Shown here piece after piece: positions 28,673 through 35,878 of a DNA stretch of 64,000 nucleotides. The stretch's first letter is position 1. Each line of letters begins with the position of its first letter. The position numbers and the translations under genes were made by a program. The stretch is from CAVVUC01 sp963751395. Lineage in GTDB: Bacteria > Verrucomicrobiota > Verrucomicrobiia > Chthoniobacterales > Chthoniobacteraceae. The notes under the pieces were generated by a model. It did not search any database. It had not been told where the DNA came from and saw only the letters and a program-made list of their open reading frames with translations. Location: contig CAVVUC010000003.1 of the NCBI GenBank assembly GCA_963751395.1, positions 62,001 to 126,000 of the forward strand, in the 5' to 3' direction.

Positions 28673-28757
28673 GGGAATGCCGTGTCGGGGAAGAAGACAG
28701 CGGGCGGAGGACGGAGATGCACTTGACACCTGCCTTCCGGCGGGTGAATCATCACAC
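28571..28757. repeat. Cassette spacer 5 with a fragment of a DUF3368 toxin gene
   Basis: This holds the GGCCTCAACGTGGCC palindrome (28571-28597), three TTCCGAG words and TTTCAG words. Bases 28649-28688 closely match 29851-29895 inside the DUF3368 toxin gene further along (AACTTCACRTCGTTGA, then GGAATGCCGTGT), so a piece of a second toxin gene remains here. Confidence 0.75.
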
Positions 28758-28991
28758 ATGAATACGCTTCTGGATCGTATTACCATTGACCCGGCAATCT
28801 GCCACGGAAAGCCCGTCATTCGAGGCCTGCGCTATCCGGTCGAATCCATCATCGAATATCTGGCCGGGGGCGACACATTTGAGGATGTGCTTGCTGAATT
28901 TCCTGATCTGGTGCGTGACGATCTGCTGGCTTGTTTGGAGTTTGCCGCCTGTTCCCTGAAGGCCAGGAGCCAGCATCTCCTGCTTGCGTGA
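28758..28991 (+). CDS. DUF433 antitoxin
   Basis: A 77-residue DUF433 protein with the helix-turn-helix text ITIDPAICHGKPVIRGLRYPVESIIEYLAGG. It overlaps the DUF5615 toxin by GTGA. This pairing occurs a second time in the island (32829/33143), with a different sequence. Confidence 0.87.
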   Translation: MNTLLDRITIDPAICHGKPVIRGLRYPVESIIEYLAGGDTFEDVLAEFPDLVRDDLLACLEFAACSLKARSQHLLLA

Positions 28992-29341
28992 AATTCCTCG
29001 TTGACGCCCACCTGCCACCGGCACTCTGCATACTGCTGCGGGCTGCGGGACACGAGGCGGTTCATACCAACTCCCTGCCCGTCGGCAACCGCACAACCGA
29101 CCAGGACATTAATGCCCTTTCCCAAAGCGATAATCTTGTGGTGGTATCCAAAGACACGGACTTTTACTACTCGCATTTGCTGCAAGGCCGTCCGCCCAAG
29201 CTGTTGCTGGTCAAAACCGGGAATATGAGGTCACGCGACATGAAGATCCTTTTTGAACGGCATTTGGCAGTCATCGTCGCTTCCTTGTCTGAACACACTT
29301 TGGTTGAGCTCGATCGCATGAGCGTCCGGATCGTTTCGTAG
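28988..29341 (+). CDS. DUF5615 PIN-like toxin
   Basis: A 117-residue PIN-like nuclease of the DUF5615 family, with KFLVDAHLPPAL (first Asp), TTDQDINALSQ and VSKDTDFYYSHLL (acidic residues of a likely metal site). It starts with GTG inside the stop of the antitoxin gene. PIN-like toxins usually cut RNA; activity here is inferred. Confidence 0.85.
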   Translation: MKFLVDAHLPPALCILLRAAGHEAVHTNSLPVGNRTTDQDINALSQSDNLVVVSKDTDFYYSHLLQGRPPKLLLVKTGNMRSRDMKILFERHLAVIVASLSEHTLVELDRMSVRIVS

Positions 29342-29512
29342 CTCCTTGAATTTTGTGATTCCCTGGCCCGTAACAGGCCCTGACCTCTGGAATTCATTCC
29401 GCCTTCCGCCTTCAAGTTTCAGCCCTTTCCCTTCCCCCTCAACCTTCCCCCTTCCCCCTTCCCCTCCGCCCTCAGCCTTGCTCCCAAGCCATTGTTGACC
29501 TACAATTCCGCC
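29342..29512. repeat. Cassette spacer 6
   Basis: A 171-bp spacer with TTCCGCCTTCCGCCTTCAAGTTTCAG, then CTCAACCTTCCCCCTTCCCC filler. It has the same word order as the others but is shorter, with no palindrome copy. Confidence 0.7.
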
Positions 29513-29773
29513 ATGCCACAGGATGCCAGCATCACCGTCGAATGTCCGCCGGAGGTCCTTCTCGAACTGCATGTCAGCAGGGAAGAACTGGCCGGCATCC
29601 TGAAGGAAACCGCTGCAATCAACCTCTTCCGCCAGGGGCGGCTCTCTTCCGGGCTTGCTTCAAAATGGGCGGGCCAGGAACGAATCCCATTCTTGATGAA
29701 AGCCATGGAACAAGGGGCTCGCTTGTTGAATGAGGGAGACGCCGACTTTCGGCGCGAGTCCTCTCTCCTGTGA
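29513..29773 (+). CDS. UPF0175-type antitoxin
   Basis: An 86-residue protein with ECPPEVLLELHVSREELAGILKETAAINLFRQGRLSSGLASKWAG, the helical UPF0175 antitoxin pattern. It overlaps the DUF3368 gene by 4 bp (GTGA), the standard arrangement for this pair. Confidence 0.8.
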   Translation: MPQDASITVECPPEVLLELHVSREELAGILKETAAINLFRQGRLSSGLASKWAGQERIPFLMKAMEQGARLLNEGDADFRRESSLL

Positions 29774-30213
29774 CGATCTTCTCCAATACCACTCCGCTCT
29801 TCGCTTTCGCGGCTCTGGATCGGCTTGATCTTCTGCATTGCGTCATGGTGAACTTCACGTCGTTGAGGAAGTGGTGCGGGAATGCCGTGTTCGGCGGTCC
29901 GGTTGCGGCGCCCGCGCTCGATACCCTGCCATGGCTGCATATCGTGCCAGGCCCCGCCACACCCGATCTCCGGTTCTTCATGCTGGATGCAGGGGAGCGC
30001 GACACACTTTCCTCCGCACTCGCCCTAAAAGCGGATTTGATTCTGATCGACGAACGCCTCGGCCGCAATATCGCCGAATATCATGGACTTCAGGTCGTCG
30101 GCACTTTGGGAACCCTCCTCAAGGCCAGAAAAATGGAGCTTATCCCCGCGTTTCTCCCAGAAGTCCGCCGGCTGCAAAACGCCGGGTTCTGGTATCATGA
30201 GCCGCTCGTGTAG
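29770..30213 (+). CDS. DUF3368 PIN-like toxin with an internal frame-shifted segment
   Basis: A 147-residue DUF3368 protein: N-terminal FSNTTPLFAFAALDRLDLLH (PIN-like Asp replaced by Asn in SNTTPL) and C-terminal LDAGERDTLSSALALKADLILIDERLGRN. Between codons 26 and 40 the sequence (MVNFTSLRKWCGN) is foreign, while the adjacent frame reads GELHVVEEVVREC, the expected family text. A missing base near 29846 and an extra T at 29890-29891 would explain it. The gene stays open, so it is either functional with a changed loop or sequenced with two errors. Confidence 0.78.
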   Translation: MTIFSNTTPLFAFAALDRLDLLHCVMVNFTSLRKWCGNAVFGGPVAAPALDTLPWLHIVPGPATPDLRFFMLDAGERDTLSSALALKADLILIDERLGRNIAEYHGLQVVGTLGTLLKARKMELIPAFLPEVRRLQNAGFWYHEPLV

Positions 30214-30435
30214 CGCTTGGGCGCCTTGGTTGGCGAAACTTAATCGCCGCATTCCGCATTCCGCCTTCCGCCTTCTCCGCCTCTCAACCATTCAACCTTC
30301 CCCCGTCCGCCCCTTCAAGTTTCAGGTTTCAAGTTTCAGCTTTCCGCCCTTCTCCCCCCTCAACTTCTCAACCCCTCCCCCTTCCGCCTTGCCTCTTGCG
30401 AGCAGCATTCCCTTCCGATAATATGCCTTTATTCA
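30214..30435. repeat. Cassette spacer 7
   Basis: A 222-bp spacer with TTCCGCATTCCGCCTTCCGCCTTC, CTCAACCATTCAACCTTCCCCCG, TTCAAGTTTCAGGTTTCAAGTTTCAGC and CTCAACTTCTCAACCCC. Confidence 0.75.
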
Positions 30436-30822
30436 ATGAGTGATCGGAACACAAAGCGAATTAGGGAGGAAGTCCTTCGCGACACCCGCTACCCTGTGCA
30501 TCGGATTGCAGATAGACTCCTGCCCTATTTGCGTATCCTGGCAGACCGATTTCAGCCGGAAAAAGTGGTGATTTTTGGCTCATTCGCCCACGGGAACCCT
30601 GATGAGGACAGCGATGTCGATTTGCTTGTTGTGAAGACCATCCACCAAAGCCGGCTGAAGGATAAGGTCGCGATCCGCTCTGCATGGTGGCCTCTTTTGC
30701 TTCAGGACAGCCCTCTTTCCTTTGACTTGATGCTTGCGGAGCCCGAAGAGAGCACGCGCCTCGCCCGCAACGAGAACTCATTTCACGCAGAAATCCTGCG
30801 CAAGGGCCTTCAGGTGATATGA
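30436..30822 (+). CDS. MNT-domain nucleotidyltransferase (antitoxin of MNT-HEPN)
   Basis: A 128-residue minimal nucleotidyltransferase with VVIFGSFAHG followed by SDVDLLVV, the GSx10DxD active site. MNT proteins neutralise HEPN RNases by nucleotidylating them. It overlaps the following HEPN gene by 4 bp. It is complete. Confidence 0.88.
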   Translation: MSDRNTKRIREEVLRDTRYPVHRIADRLLPYLRILADRFQPEKVVIFGSFAHGNPDEDSDVDLLVVKTIHQSRLKDKVAIRSAWWPLLLQDSPLSFDLMLAEPEESTRLARNENSFHAEILRKGLQVI

Positions 30823-31220
30823 CAACGGACCCCGCCAGTCCCGGCGACTGGTTCCTACTTGCAAGTGACCGGTTGGAAAAAGCGGATGCCTTGTTCAGCC
30901 AATTCGGGGCTTCGTGGTCGGGGGTCGAATTGCTCCATGAAGCAGCCGAACGATACTTAAAAGGCTACCTGGTCTCCTGCGGGTGGAAGCTTGTAAAAAC
31001 GCATGACTTGAACAGCCTTCTCGCCTCGGCTTGCGGCTTCAACCATTCATTTGCCGATTTTGTGTCTGCCTGTCAGAACCTGACCGAACAATTCTGGGAG
31101 CAGCATTACCCCGGAGGTGACCTCGATGAGGTTGGCGAAAATTATGCCGACCTGCGGGAGGCAATCGGGAAAATGATATCGCTCATTGAGAGCACCTCCC
31201 ACCCGCAAAGCGGCGAGTAA
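30819..31220 (+). CDS. HEPN-domain protein (toxin partner)
   Basis: A 133-residue helical HEPN protein (WFLLASDRLEKADALF ... EAAERYLKGYLVSCGWKLVKTHDLNSLL). HEPN toxins are RNases with an Rx4-6H motif; the closest candidate here is R/K...KTHDL. It is paired with the MNT gene upstream as an MNT-HEPN module. Confidence 0.85.
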   Translation: MTTDPASPGDWFLLASDRLEKADALFSQFGASWSGVELLHEAAERYLKGYLVSCGWKLVKTHDLNSLLASACGFNHSFADFVSACQNLTEQFWEQHYPGGDLDEVGENYADLREAIGKMISLIESTSHPQSGE

Positions 31221-31544
31221 AGTAAATTCCATAATCCCTCACTCAGGTTTGAAAGCCTGGCCGTTGCCAGCCCATCCGTTGCAGCAGGTTTCAAGTTTCA
31301 AGTTTCAGTTCTTTCCCCTCCCCTCAACGTCTCAACCCCTCAACCGTCCCCCTTCCCCCTTCCGCCCAGCGGCCTCAACGTGGCCGGCTACAACCGCCTC
31401 CGCTTTCAGGTTTCAGCTTTCCCGTTTCAAGTTTCAGCCCTTCCCCTTCCCCTCAACTTCTCAACCCCTCAACGTCTCAACCCCTCAACCTTCCCCCGTT
31501 TCCCGTTTCAAGTTTCCAGAATTGCCCTCGCCTCTCTCAAAACC
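31221..31544. repeat. Cassette spacer 8 with 43-bp repeat and palindrome
   Basis: A 324-bp spacer that carries the 43-bp repeat at 31244-31286, TTTCAAGTTTCAAGTTTCAG, CTCAACGTCTCAACCCCTCAACC, the GGCCTCAACGTGGCCGGC palindrome at 31371-31396, and repeated TTTCAGGTTTCAG and CTCAAC words. There is no gene in it. Confidence 0.82.
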
Positions 31545-32072
31545 ATGCGTGAAGAAACCACCAAAACAAAACTTGAGGCATTCATGGTTGCGCTGGGTAA
31601 CCGCGTACGTGGCGAGGGGTGCGTCTATCTCGCCGGTGGCGCCACAGCAGTTCTGCATGACTGGCGGCAGATGACCATTGACATTGATATCAAACCCGAC
31701 CCTGAGCCTCCTGGACTTTTTGAAGCCCTGGCAAGCCTCAAGGAGGAATTGAATCTCAACGTGGAATTGGCATGCCCCGACCAGTTTATCCCCGCGGTTC
31801 CCGGATGGCGCGAACGCAGTTTGTTCATCGCAAGGCACGGCTTCGTCCTGTTTTTTCACTACGATCCTTGGGGGCAGGCGTTGTCCAAGCTTCAACGCAG
31901 GCACGCGCGCGACCTTCGTGACGTTCGCTCCCTCCTGGACTCGGGGATGGTTCAAAAAGGCCGCTTGTGGGAAATGTTCAAGCAAATCGAACCGCAATTG
32001 ATTCGTTATCCGGCTGTTGACCCCGCCTCGTTTCGAGCCGCCGTCAGGGATTTCTGCGATGTCAACGAATGA
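31545..32072 (+). CDS. DUF6036-type nucleotidyltransferase-fold protein
   Basis: A 175-residue protein with CVYLAGGATAVLHDWRQMTIDIDIKPD, the GG...DxD nucleotidyltransferase-like signature of DUF6036, and a C-terminal helical portion (LRDVRSLLDSGMVQKGRLWEMF). It overlaps a downstream small gene by 14 bp, exactly as at 26347/26840. The ATG at 31545 follows the end of the spacer; upstream in-frame codons are repeat derived. Confidence 0.76.
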   Translation: MREETTKTKLEAFMVALGNRVRGEGCVYLAGGATAVLHDWRQMTIDIDIKPDPEPPGLFEALASLKEELNLNVELACPDQFIPAVPGWRERSLFIARHGFVLFFHYDPWGQALSKLQRRHARDLRDVRSLLDSGMVQKGRLWEMFKQIEPQLIRYPAVDPASFRAAVRDFCDVNE

Positions 32073-32364
32073 CCTGATTGCCGGCCTTCCGGGAGAAGCC
32101 CTTGTTCGACAAGGATTGGCCGATCACCATGCCGGACGCAGAACCATTCCCGCGTGCCTGATCGATATTGCCCGCCCGCGGCTGGCCCGCGCCGGATTGA
32201 TTCCTGCGGAAATGCCTTCCTTGCTGCCAGAGCCGGAAATCCACCTCTACCGCCTGCTTTGCCAGCAAGGTGGCGATGCCTATTCCAACTACAACGCCCT
32301 GCTGCGCGAAGTCGTCAGCTTCGAATTTTCGCTCGATCATCGCTGCCGCCAAACGGCCACCTGA
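32059..32364 (+). CDS. Partner protein of the DUF6036 gene
   Basis: A 101-residue protein (MSTNDLIAGLPGEALVRQGLADHHAGRRTIPACLIDIARPRL) starting 14 bp inside the previous gene. It has no similarity that I recognise to the small partners at 25924 and 26840, so different partners share the same overlap geometry. It could be an antitoxin; its fold is unknown. Confidence 0.65.
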   Translation: MSTNDLIAGLPGEALVRQGLADHHAGRRTIPACLIDIARPRLARAGLIPAEMPSLLPEPEIHLYRLLCQQGGDAYSNYNALLREVVSFEFSLDHRCRQTAT

Positions 32365-32828
32365 TATTCACCTGCCGCCTTTCCCCTTCCGCATTCTTCT
32401 TCTCTCTTAACACTCAACTTCTCAACTTCTCAACCGTCCCCCCCGCCCCTCAGGTTTGAAAGCCTGGCCGTTGCCAGCGCATCCGTTGCAGCAAGTTTCA
32501 AGTCTCAGGTTTCAGCCCTTTCCCGCCGCCTTCCGCATTCCGCCCAGCGGCCTCAACGTGGCCAGCTACAACCGCCTCCGCTTCCGCCTTCCGCTTCCGC
32601 CTTCTCAACTTCTCCCCCCCTCAACTTCTCAACCCCTCAACTTCTCAACCCCTCAACTTCTCAACCCCTCAACTTCTCAACCCCTCAACTTCTCAACCCC
32701 TCAACTTCTCAACCCCTCAACTTCTCAACCCCTCAACTTCTCAACCCCTCAACTTCTCAACTTCTCAACCGCCCCCTCTCCCCTATCCCAGATTTGACGG
32801 GACGAATGGAATCAATCATTTTGTGAAT
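32365..32828. repeat. Cassette spacer 9, longest, with tandem array
   Basis: A 464-bp spacer with the 43-bp repeat at 32451-32493, the palindrome at 32549-32574, TTCCGC words, and then the 16-bp tandem array at 32621-32748, listed separately. Confidence 0.85.
32621..32748 (+). repeat. Perfect 16-bp tandem repeat, eight copies
   Basis: The unit TCAACTTCTCAACCCC repeats eight times without a mismatch, followed by a partial unit. It is itself two 8-bp words, TCAACTTC and TCAACCCC. Such exact arrays suggest recent slippage, and copy number probably varies among strains. Confidence 0.95.
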
Positions 32829-33146
32829 ATGAACGCTGTTGCAACTCAAGTTGAAATCGGAGACATGATCTCCCGCACTGCAGGCATCAAGGGCGGCACG
32901 CCCCATATTGCCGGAACCGGAGTCACGGTTCGTACCATCGTCCGGTGGAATCGTGCCGGACTGCTGCCGGAGGAGATCGCCCTTCGCATTGGGCACATCT
33001 CGCTGGCCCAAGTCCATGCCTCCCTCGCGTTTTACTACGCCAACCAGGACGCAATGGACCGCGAAATGGCCGAGGAAGCAGCGGAGTCAGACAGGGTCGA
33101 GCGTGAGCACCTTGCCCGGCAGCGTTCGGCGACCACCTCATCGTGA
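32829..33146 (+). CDS. DUF433 antitoxin, second copy
   Basis: A 105-residue DUF433 protein (MNAVATQVEIGDMISRTAGIKGGTPHIAGTGVTVRTIVRW). It is clearly different from the 28758 protein and longer at the C-terminus. An ATG at 32829 was preferred to a GTG two codons earlier. It overlaps the DUF5615 toxin by 4 bp. Confidence 0.85.
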   Translation: MNAVATQVEIGDMISRTAGIKGGTPHIAGTGVTVRTIVRWNRAGLLPEEIALRIGHISLAQVHASLAFYYANQDAMDREMAEEAAESDRVEREHLARQRSATTSS

Positions 33147-33502
33147 CCATCCGGCTATACCTCGACGAGGACTCAAGCGACACAGATTTGTTGAAAGCGC
33201 TTCGCTTGCGCGGAGTTGATGTAATTGGCGCACCCGAGTGCGGAATGCTTGGGCACTCCGACGAAGAGCAGATCAGATGGGCGACTGGGCAGCAGCGCGT
33301 TCTTTATAGCTCCAACCGGGGTGATTTCTACCGGATTCATTCCGACTTGATGCGAAGCGGCCACAGCCACGGTGGGATGATCCTCGGCGTCCAGCAGCGT
33401 TACTCGGTGGGCGAGCAAATGCGCCGGTTGCTCTGCTTGATCGCCACCCGGTCGGCTGACGACATGCAAAACCGTGTCGAGTTTCTAACTGCCTGGACTT
33501 GA
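33143..33502 (+). CDS. DUF5615 PIN-like toxin, second copy
   Basis: A 119-residue DUF5615 protein beginning (GTG start) TIRLYLDEDSSDTDLLKALR, with the conserved SDEEQIRWATGQQRVLYSSNRGDF pattern. It pairs with the DUF433 protein upstream through a GTGA overlap. It shares little more than the fold with the first copy. Confidence 0.83.
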   Translation: MTIRLYLDEDSSDTDLLKALRLRGVDVIGAPECGMLGHSDEEQIRWATGQQRVLYSSNRGDFYRIHSDLMRSGHSHGGMILGVQQRYSVGEQMRRLLCLIATRSADDMQNRVEFLTAWT

Positions 33503-33722
33503 CCTCTGACCGCCCCCTTCCGCTTTCAGGTTTCAGCCCATTCCTTCCGAGTTCCGAATTTCCCCCTTCCGCCCTCAACCTCTCAACCCCTCAACCTTCC
33601 CCTTTCAAGTTTCAGGTTTCAGGTTTCTCTTCGCCCGCCTTTCCGCCTTCCGCTTTCCGCATTTCCCCCTTCCCCCGCCCTCCGTTCTTCGCTTTTCGCG
33701 GATCCCGCGCTATCTTCCAACG
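33503..33722. repeat. Cassette spacer 10
   Basis: A 220-bp spacer with CTTTCAGGTTTCAGCCC, TTCCGAGTTCCGAATTTCCCCC, CTCAACCTCTCAACCCCTCAACC, TTTCAAGTTTCAGGTTTCAGG and TTCCGCCTTCCGCTTTCCGC. Confidence 0.75.
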
Positions 33723-33890
33723 ATGAAATCCACTATTAGCAGGTCGAAACCATCTCATCCGGCAGACGAGAAACCGGAGAAGTTCTGGCGGCGTTTTTCG
33801 AGCCCGGAACTGGATCGCGCCGGCGATCTTATTCTGAAAAGTCTTAATGAAATTCGGTCACAGGCGTTACCGCGTGGCAATCCTTCTTGA
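33723..33890 (+). CDS. Small antitoxin (VapB-like position)
   Basis: A 55-residue basic protein (MKSTISRSKPSHPADEKPEKFWRRFSS) ending inside the following PIN gene. It has no recognisable DNA-binding motif but its location and size match the antitoxin of a VapBC-type pair. Confidence 0.6.
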   Translation: MKSTISRSKPSHPADEKPEKFWRRFSSPELDRAGDLILKSLNEIRSQALPRGNPS

Positions 33891-34263
33891 TACAGGTGCA
33901 TTGGAACTCATCCGCCGCAGAAGCCGCGAAGTGGAAACCCTTGTGGTCCGGCACTTCCCCCCTCTCATCTGCAGCCATGTCGCCGCCGAGTTTCTTTACG
34001 GCCAGATTCTCGCGAACGTCTCATCCCAGGCGCTCCTGCAGGCTCAAGAATTTCTCGACTCCTTCGAGATGCTCTGTCCTGGGAAGGCGACCACAGCCAT
34101 TTATGCAAGGCTTCGCGCCAGCTTGAAGGCCGCCGGCCATGTCCTGCCGGACCCCGACTACTGGATAGCAGCCCACGCATTGGAAGAGCATGTCCCTTTG
34201 ATCTCCACAGATCGCCATTTCAGCCGGATACCCGATTTAGACCTGCATCTGATCGCCATCTGA
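33847..34263 (+). CDS. PIN-domain toxin (VapC-like)
   Basis: A 138-residue PIN protein with the first acidic motif ILLDTGALELIRR, HVAAEFLYG near residue 50, and DYWIAAHALEEHVPLISTDRHF with two Asp residues, giving the four-acid metal site of RNA-cleaving VapC toxins. The ATG at 33847 is used here; a GTG at 33874 (VAILLDTGAL) would give the more common VapC start and a 17-bp overlap with the antitoxin gene. Confidence 0.85.
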   Translation: MKFGHRRYRVAILLDTGALELIRRRSREVETLVVRHFPPLICSHVAAEFLYGQILANVSSQALLQAQEFLDSFEMLCPGKATTAIYARLRASLKAAGHVLPDPDYWIAAHALEEHVPLISTDRHFSRIPDLDLHLIAI

Positions 34264-34538
34264 CGCCTCCAACCTCCCTCGCTTCAACTCAGGTTTTTCC
34301 CCGCCCTTCCGCATTCCGCATTCCGCATTTCACGTTTCAGGTTTCAAGTTTCAGCTTTCAGCCCTTCTCCCCTTTCCCTCCGCCTTCCCCCTTCCGCCTT
34401 CCGCCTTCCGAATTCCGCCTTCTCAACTTCTCAAACTCTCAACCGTCCCCCATTTCCGCCTTCCGCCTTCCGAATTCCGAATTTCCCCCTTCCCCTCAAC
34501 CTCTCAACCCCTCAACCCTTCCGCCCCCTCCCCCTCCC
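34264..34538. repeat. Cassette spacer 11, right boundary of island
   Basis: A 275-bp spacer with TTCCGCATTCCGCATTCCGC, TTTCAGGTTTCAAGTTTCAGC, two TTCCGCCTTCCGCCTTCCGAATTCCG runs and CTCAACTTCTCAAACTCTCAACC words. It runs directly into the start codon of the ABC permease gene. Confidence 0.75.
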
Positions 34539-35372
34539 ATGGCCAAACTCATCCTCGAAGCCGGTCGCACCGAAAAGCATTACTGGGCCGACCTCTGGCG
34601 CTACCGGGAGCTGTTCGGCATCCTTGCGTGGCGCGACGTTACCGTGCGCTACAAGCAGACGGTCGTGGGGTTTGCGTGGGCGTTGATTCAGCCGTTCGCG
34701 ACGATGGTCATCATGACGGTCATCTTCGGAAAGGTTGCCGGGCTGCCTTCCGTTGGAGCCGCCCCCTACGCGATCATGGTTTTTGCCGCCCTGCTCCCCT
34801 GGCAGTTTTTTGCGAACGCGCTTTCGACCTCCAGCCAGAGCCTCGTGGGCAACGCCAACCTCATCTCCAAAATTTACTTTCCGCGTATTATCGTTCCGGC
34901 CAGTTCCATGGTCGTGGCCGGTATCGATTTTGCCATCTCCTTCACGATCATGATTGGGATGATGGCATGGTATCAATTCTGGCCCGACTGGCGGATCATT
35001 ACCCTGCCCTTCTTCGTGCTTATCGCCATAGCCGCAGCGCTTGGCCCCGGACTCATCATTACAGCGCTAAACGTCAAGTATCGTGACTTCCGCTATGTGG
35101 TTCCGTTCATCGTCCAGTTCGGCCTTTATGTCTCGCCCGTTGCGTTCAACAGTAATGTCATCCGCAGCCGGTTTGGCGAAGAGATATATTTGATCTATTC
35201 GCTAAACCCGATGGTGGGCGTGATTAATGGCTTTCGTTGGGCGATTCTCGGTAGCGAATCCCATGTGGATCGCGGCTACTTCTGTGTCTCGATGCTCCTG
35301 GTGCTTTGCTTGCTCGTGATCGGCATCTGGTATTTTCGTAAAACCGAACGCACCTTCGCGGACATTATTTAG
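34539..35372 (+). CDS. wzm: ABC-2 type polysaccharide exporter permease (Wzm/TagG-like)
   Basis: A 277-residue membrane protein with six hydrophobic helices and the ABC-2 polysaccharide permease features: an N-terminal amphipathic segment (KHYWADLWRYRELFGILAWRDVTVRYKQTVVGFAW) and the later NLISKIYFPRIIVPASS. It would translocate undecaprenyl-linked glycan across the inner membrane. Its partner ATPase gene is 575 bp downstream, split off by a four-helix-bundle gene. Confidence 0.9.
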   Translation: MAKLILEAGRTEKHYWADLWRYRELFGILAWRDVTVRYKQTVVGFAWALIQPFATMVIMTVIFGKVAGLPSVGAAPYAIMVFAALLPWQFFANALSTSSQSLVGNANLISKIYFPRIIVPASSMVVAGIDFAISFTIMIGMMAWYQFWPDWRIITLPFFVLIAIAAALGPGLIITALNVKYRDFRYVVPFIVQFGLYVSPVAFNSNVIRSRFGEEIYLIYSLNPMVGVINGFRWAILGSESHVDRGYFCVSMLLVLCLLVIGIWYFRKTERTFADII

Positions 35373-35377
35373 CCAGC

Positions 35378-35401
35378 GTTCTTCGTTCCTTGTTCTTCGT
35401 T
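35378..35401. repeat. Left 24-bp inverted repeat flanking the S23 gene
   Basis: GTTCTTCGTTCCTTGTTCTTCGTT is the inverted copy of 35879-35902 with 23 of 24 positions matching. It immediately follows the permease gene. Confidence 0.8.
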
Positions 35402-35439
35402 GAAACAAACAACCGCGATGGTAAGACGACCCGTGAATC

Positions 35440-35817
35440 ATGAAAATCGAACGCTTTGAAGATATCGAAGGCTGGCAGATTGGGCGTGAACTAACGCGTC
35501 GAATTTACGCCGCCACGACCCGTGGGGCCTTCGCCAAAGACTACGGTCTCAAAGATCAGGTTCAGCGGGCCTCCGGCTCTATCATGCACAATATTGCCGA
35601 AGGTTTCGATGGAGGAAGCAACGCCGAGTTTGCGAAGTTTCTTCGCTACGCGCAACGCTCTTGCACCGAAGTCCAGAGTGAACTTTACGTCGCGTTGGAC
35701 CAGTCTTACCTGGCACAGGAGGAGTTCTCAGACCTTTACGCACTCGCCCAGCATGCCCACGCGAAAATCGGCGGTTTCATCAAATACCTCATCCGAACAG
35801 AATCCATGTCCCGCTGA
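35440..35817 (+). CDS. Four-helix-bundle protein (S23 / 23S rRNA IVP family)
   Basis: A 125-residue helical protein with the family features FEDIEGWQIGRELTRRIY, KDQVQRASGSIMHNIAEGF and FAKFLRYAQRSCTEVQSELYVAL. These proteins were first seen encoded in 23S rRNA intervening sequences and often sit as lone genes in variable loci. No rRNA fragment surrounds it here. The gene is bracketed by 24-bp inverted repeats and separates the two exporter genes. Confidence 0.87.
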   Translation: MKIERFEDIEGWQIGRELTRRIYAATTRGAFAKDYGLKDQVQRASGSIMHNIAEGFDGGSNAEFAKFLRYAQRSCTEVQSELYVALDQSYLAQEEFSDLYALAQHAHAKIGGFIKYLIRTESMSR

Positions 35818-35878
35818 GGCAAGGTTTGTCGTTCTTTGTTCTGTTGTTACAAACCAGCCACCAAGAACAAAGCACAAA

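Noticed and set aside
32621..32748. 16-bp array as a plasmid iteron origin
   Set aside because: No replication initiator gene is near and the units are part of a spacer vocabulary seen elsewhere in the window.
24736..34538. CRISPR array in the repeat-rich island
   Set aside because: Repeats are short, degenerate and mostly tandem; there are no equal-length unique spacers between identical repeats, and no cas genes.
35440..35817. S23 gene as sign of a nearby 23S rRNA intervening sequence
   Set aside because: No rRNA sequence is recognisable on either side; the gene is free-standing.
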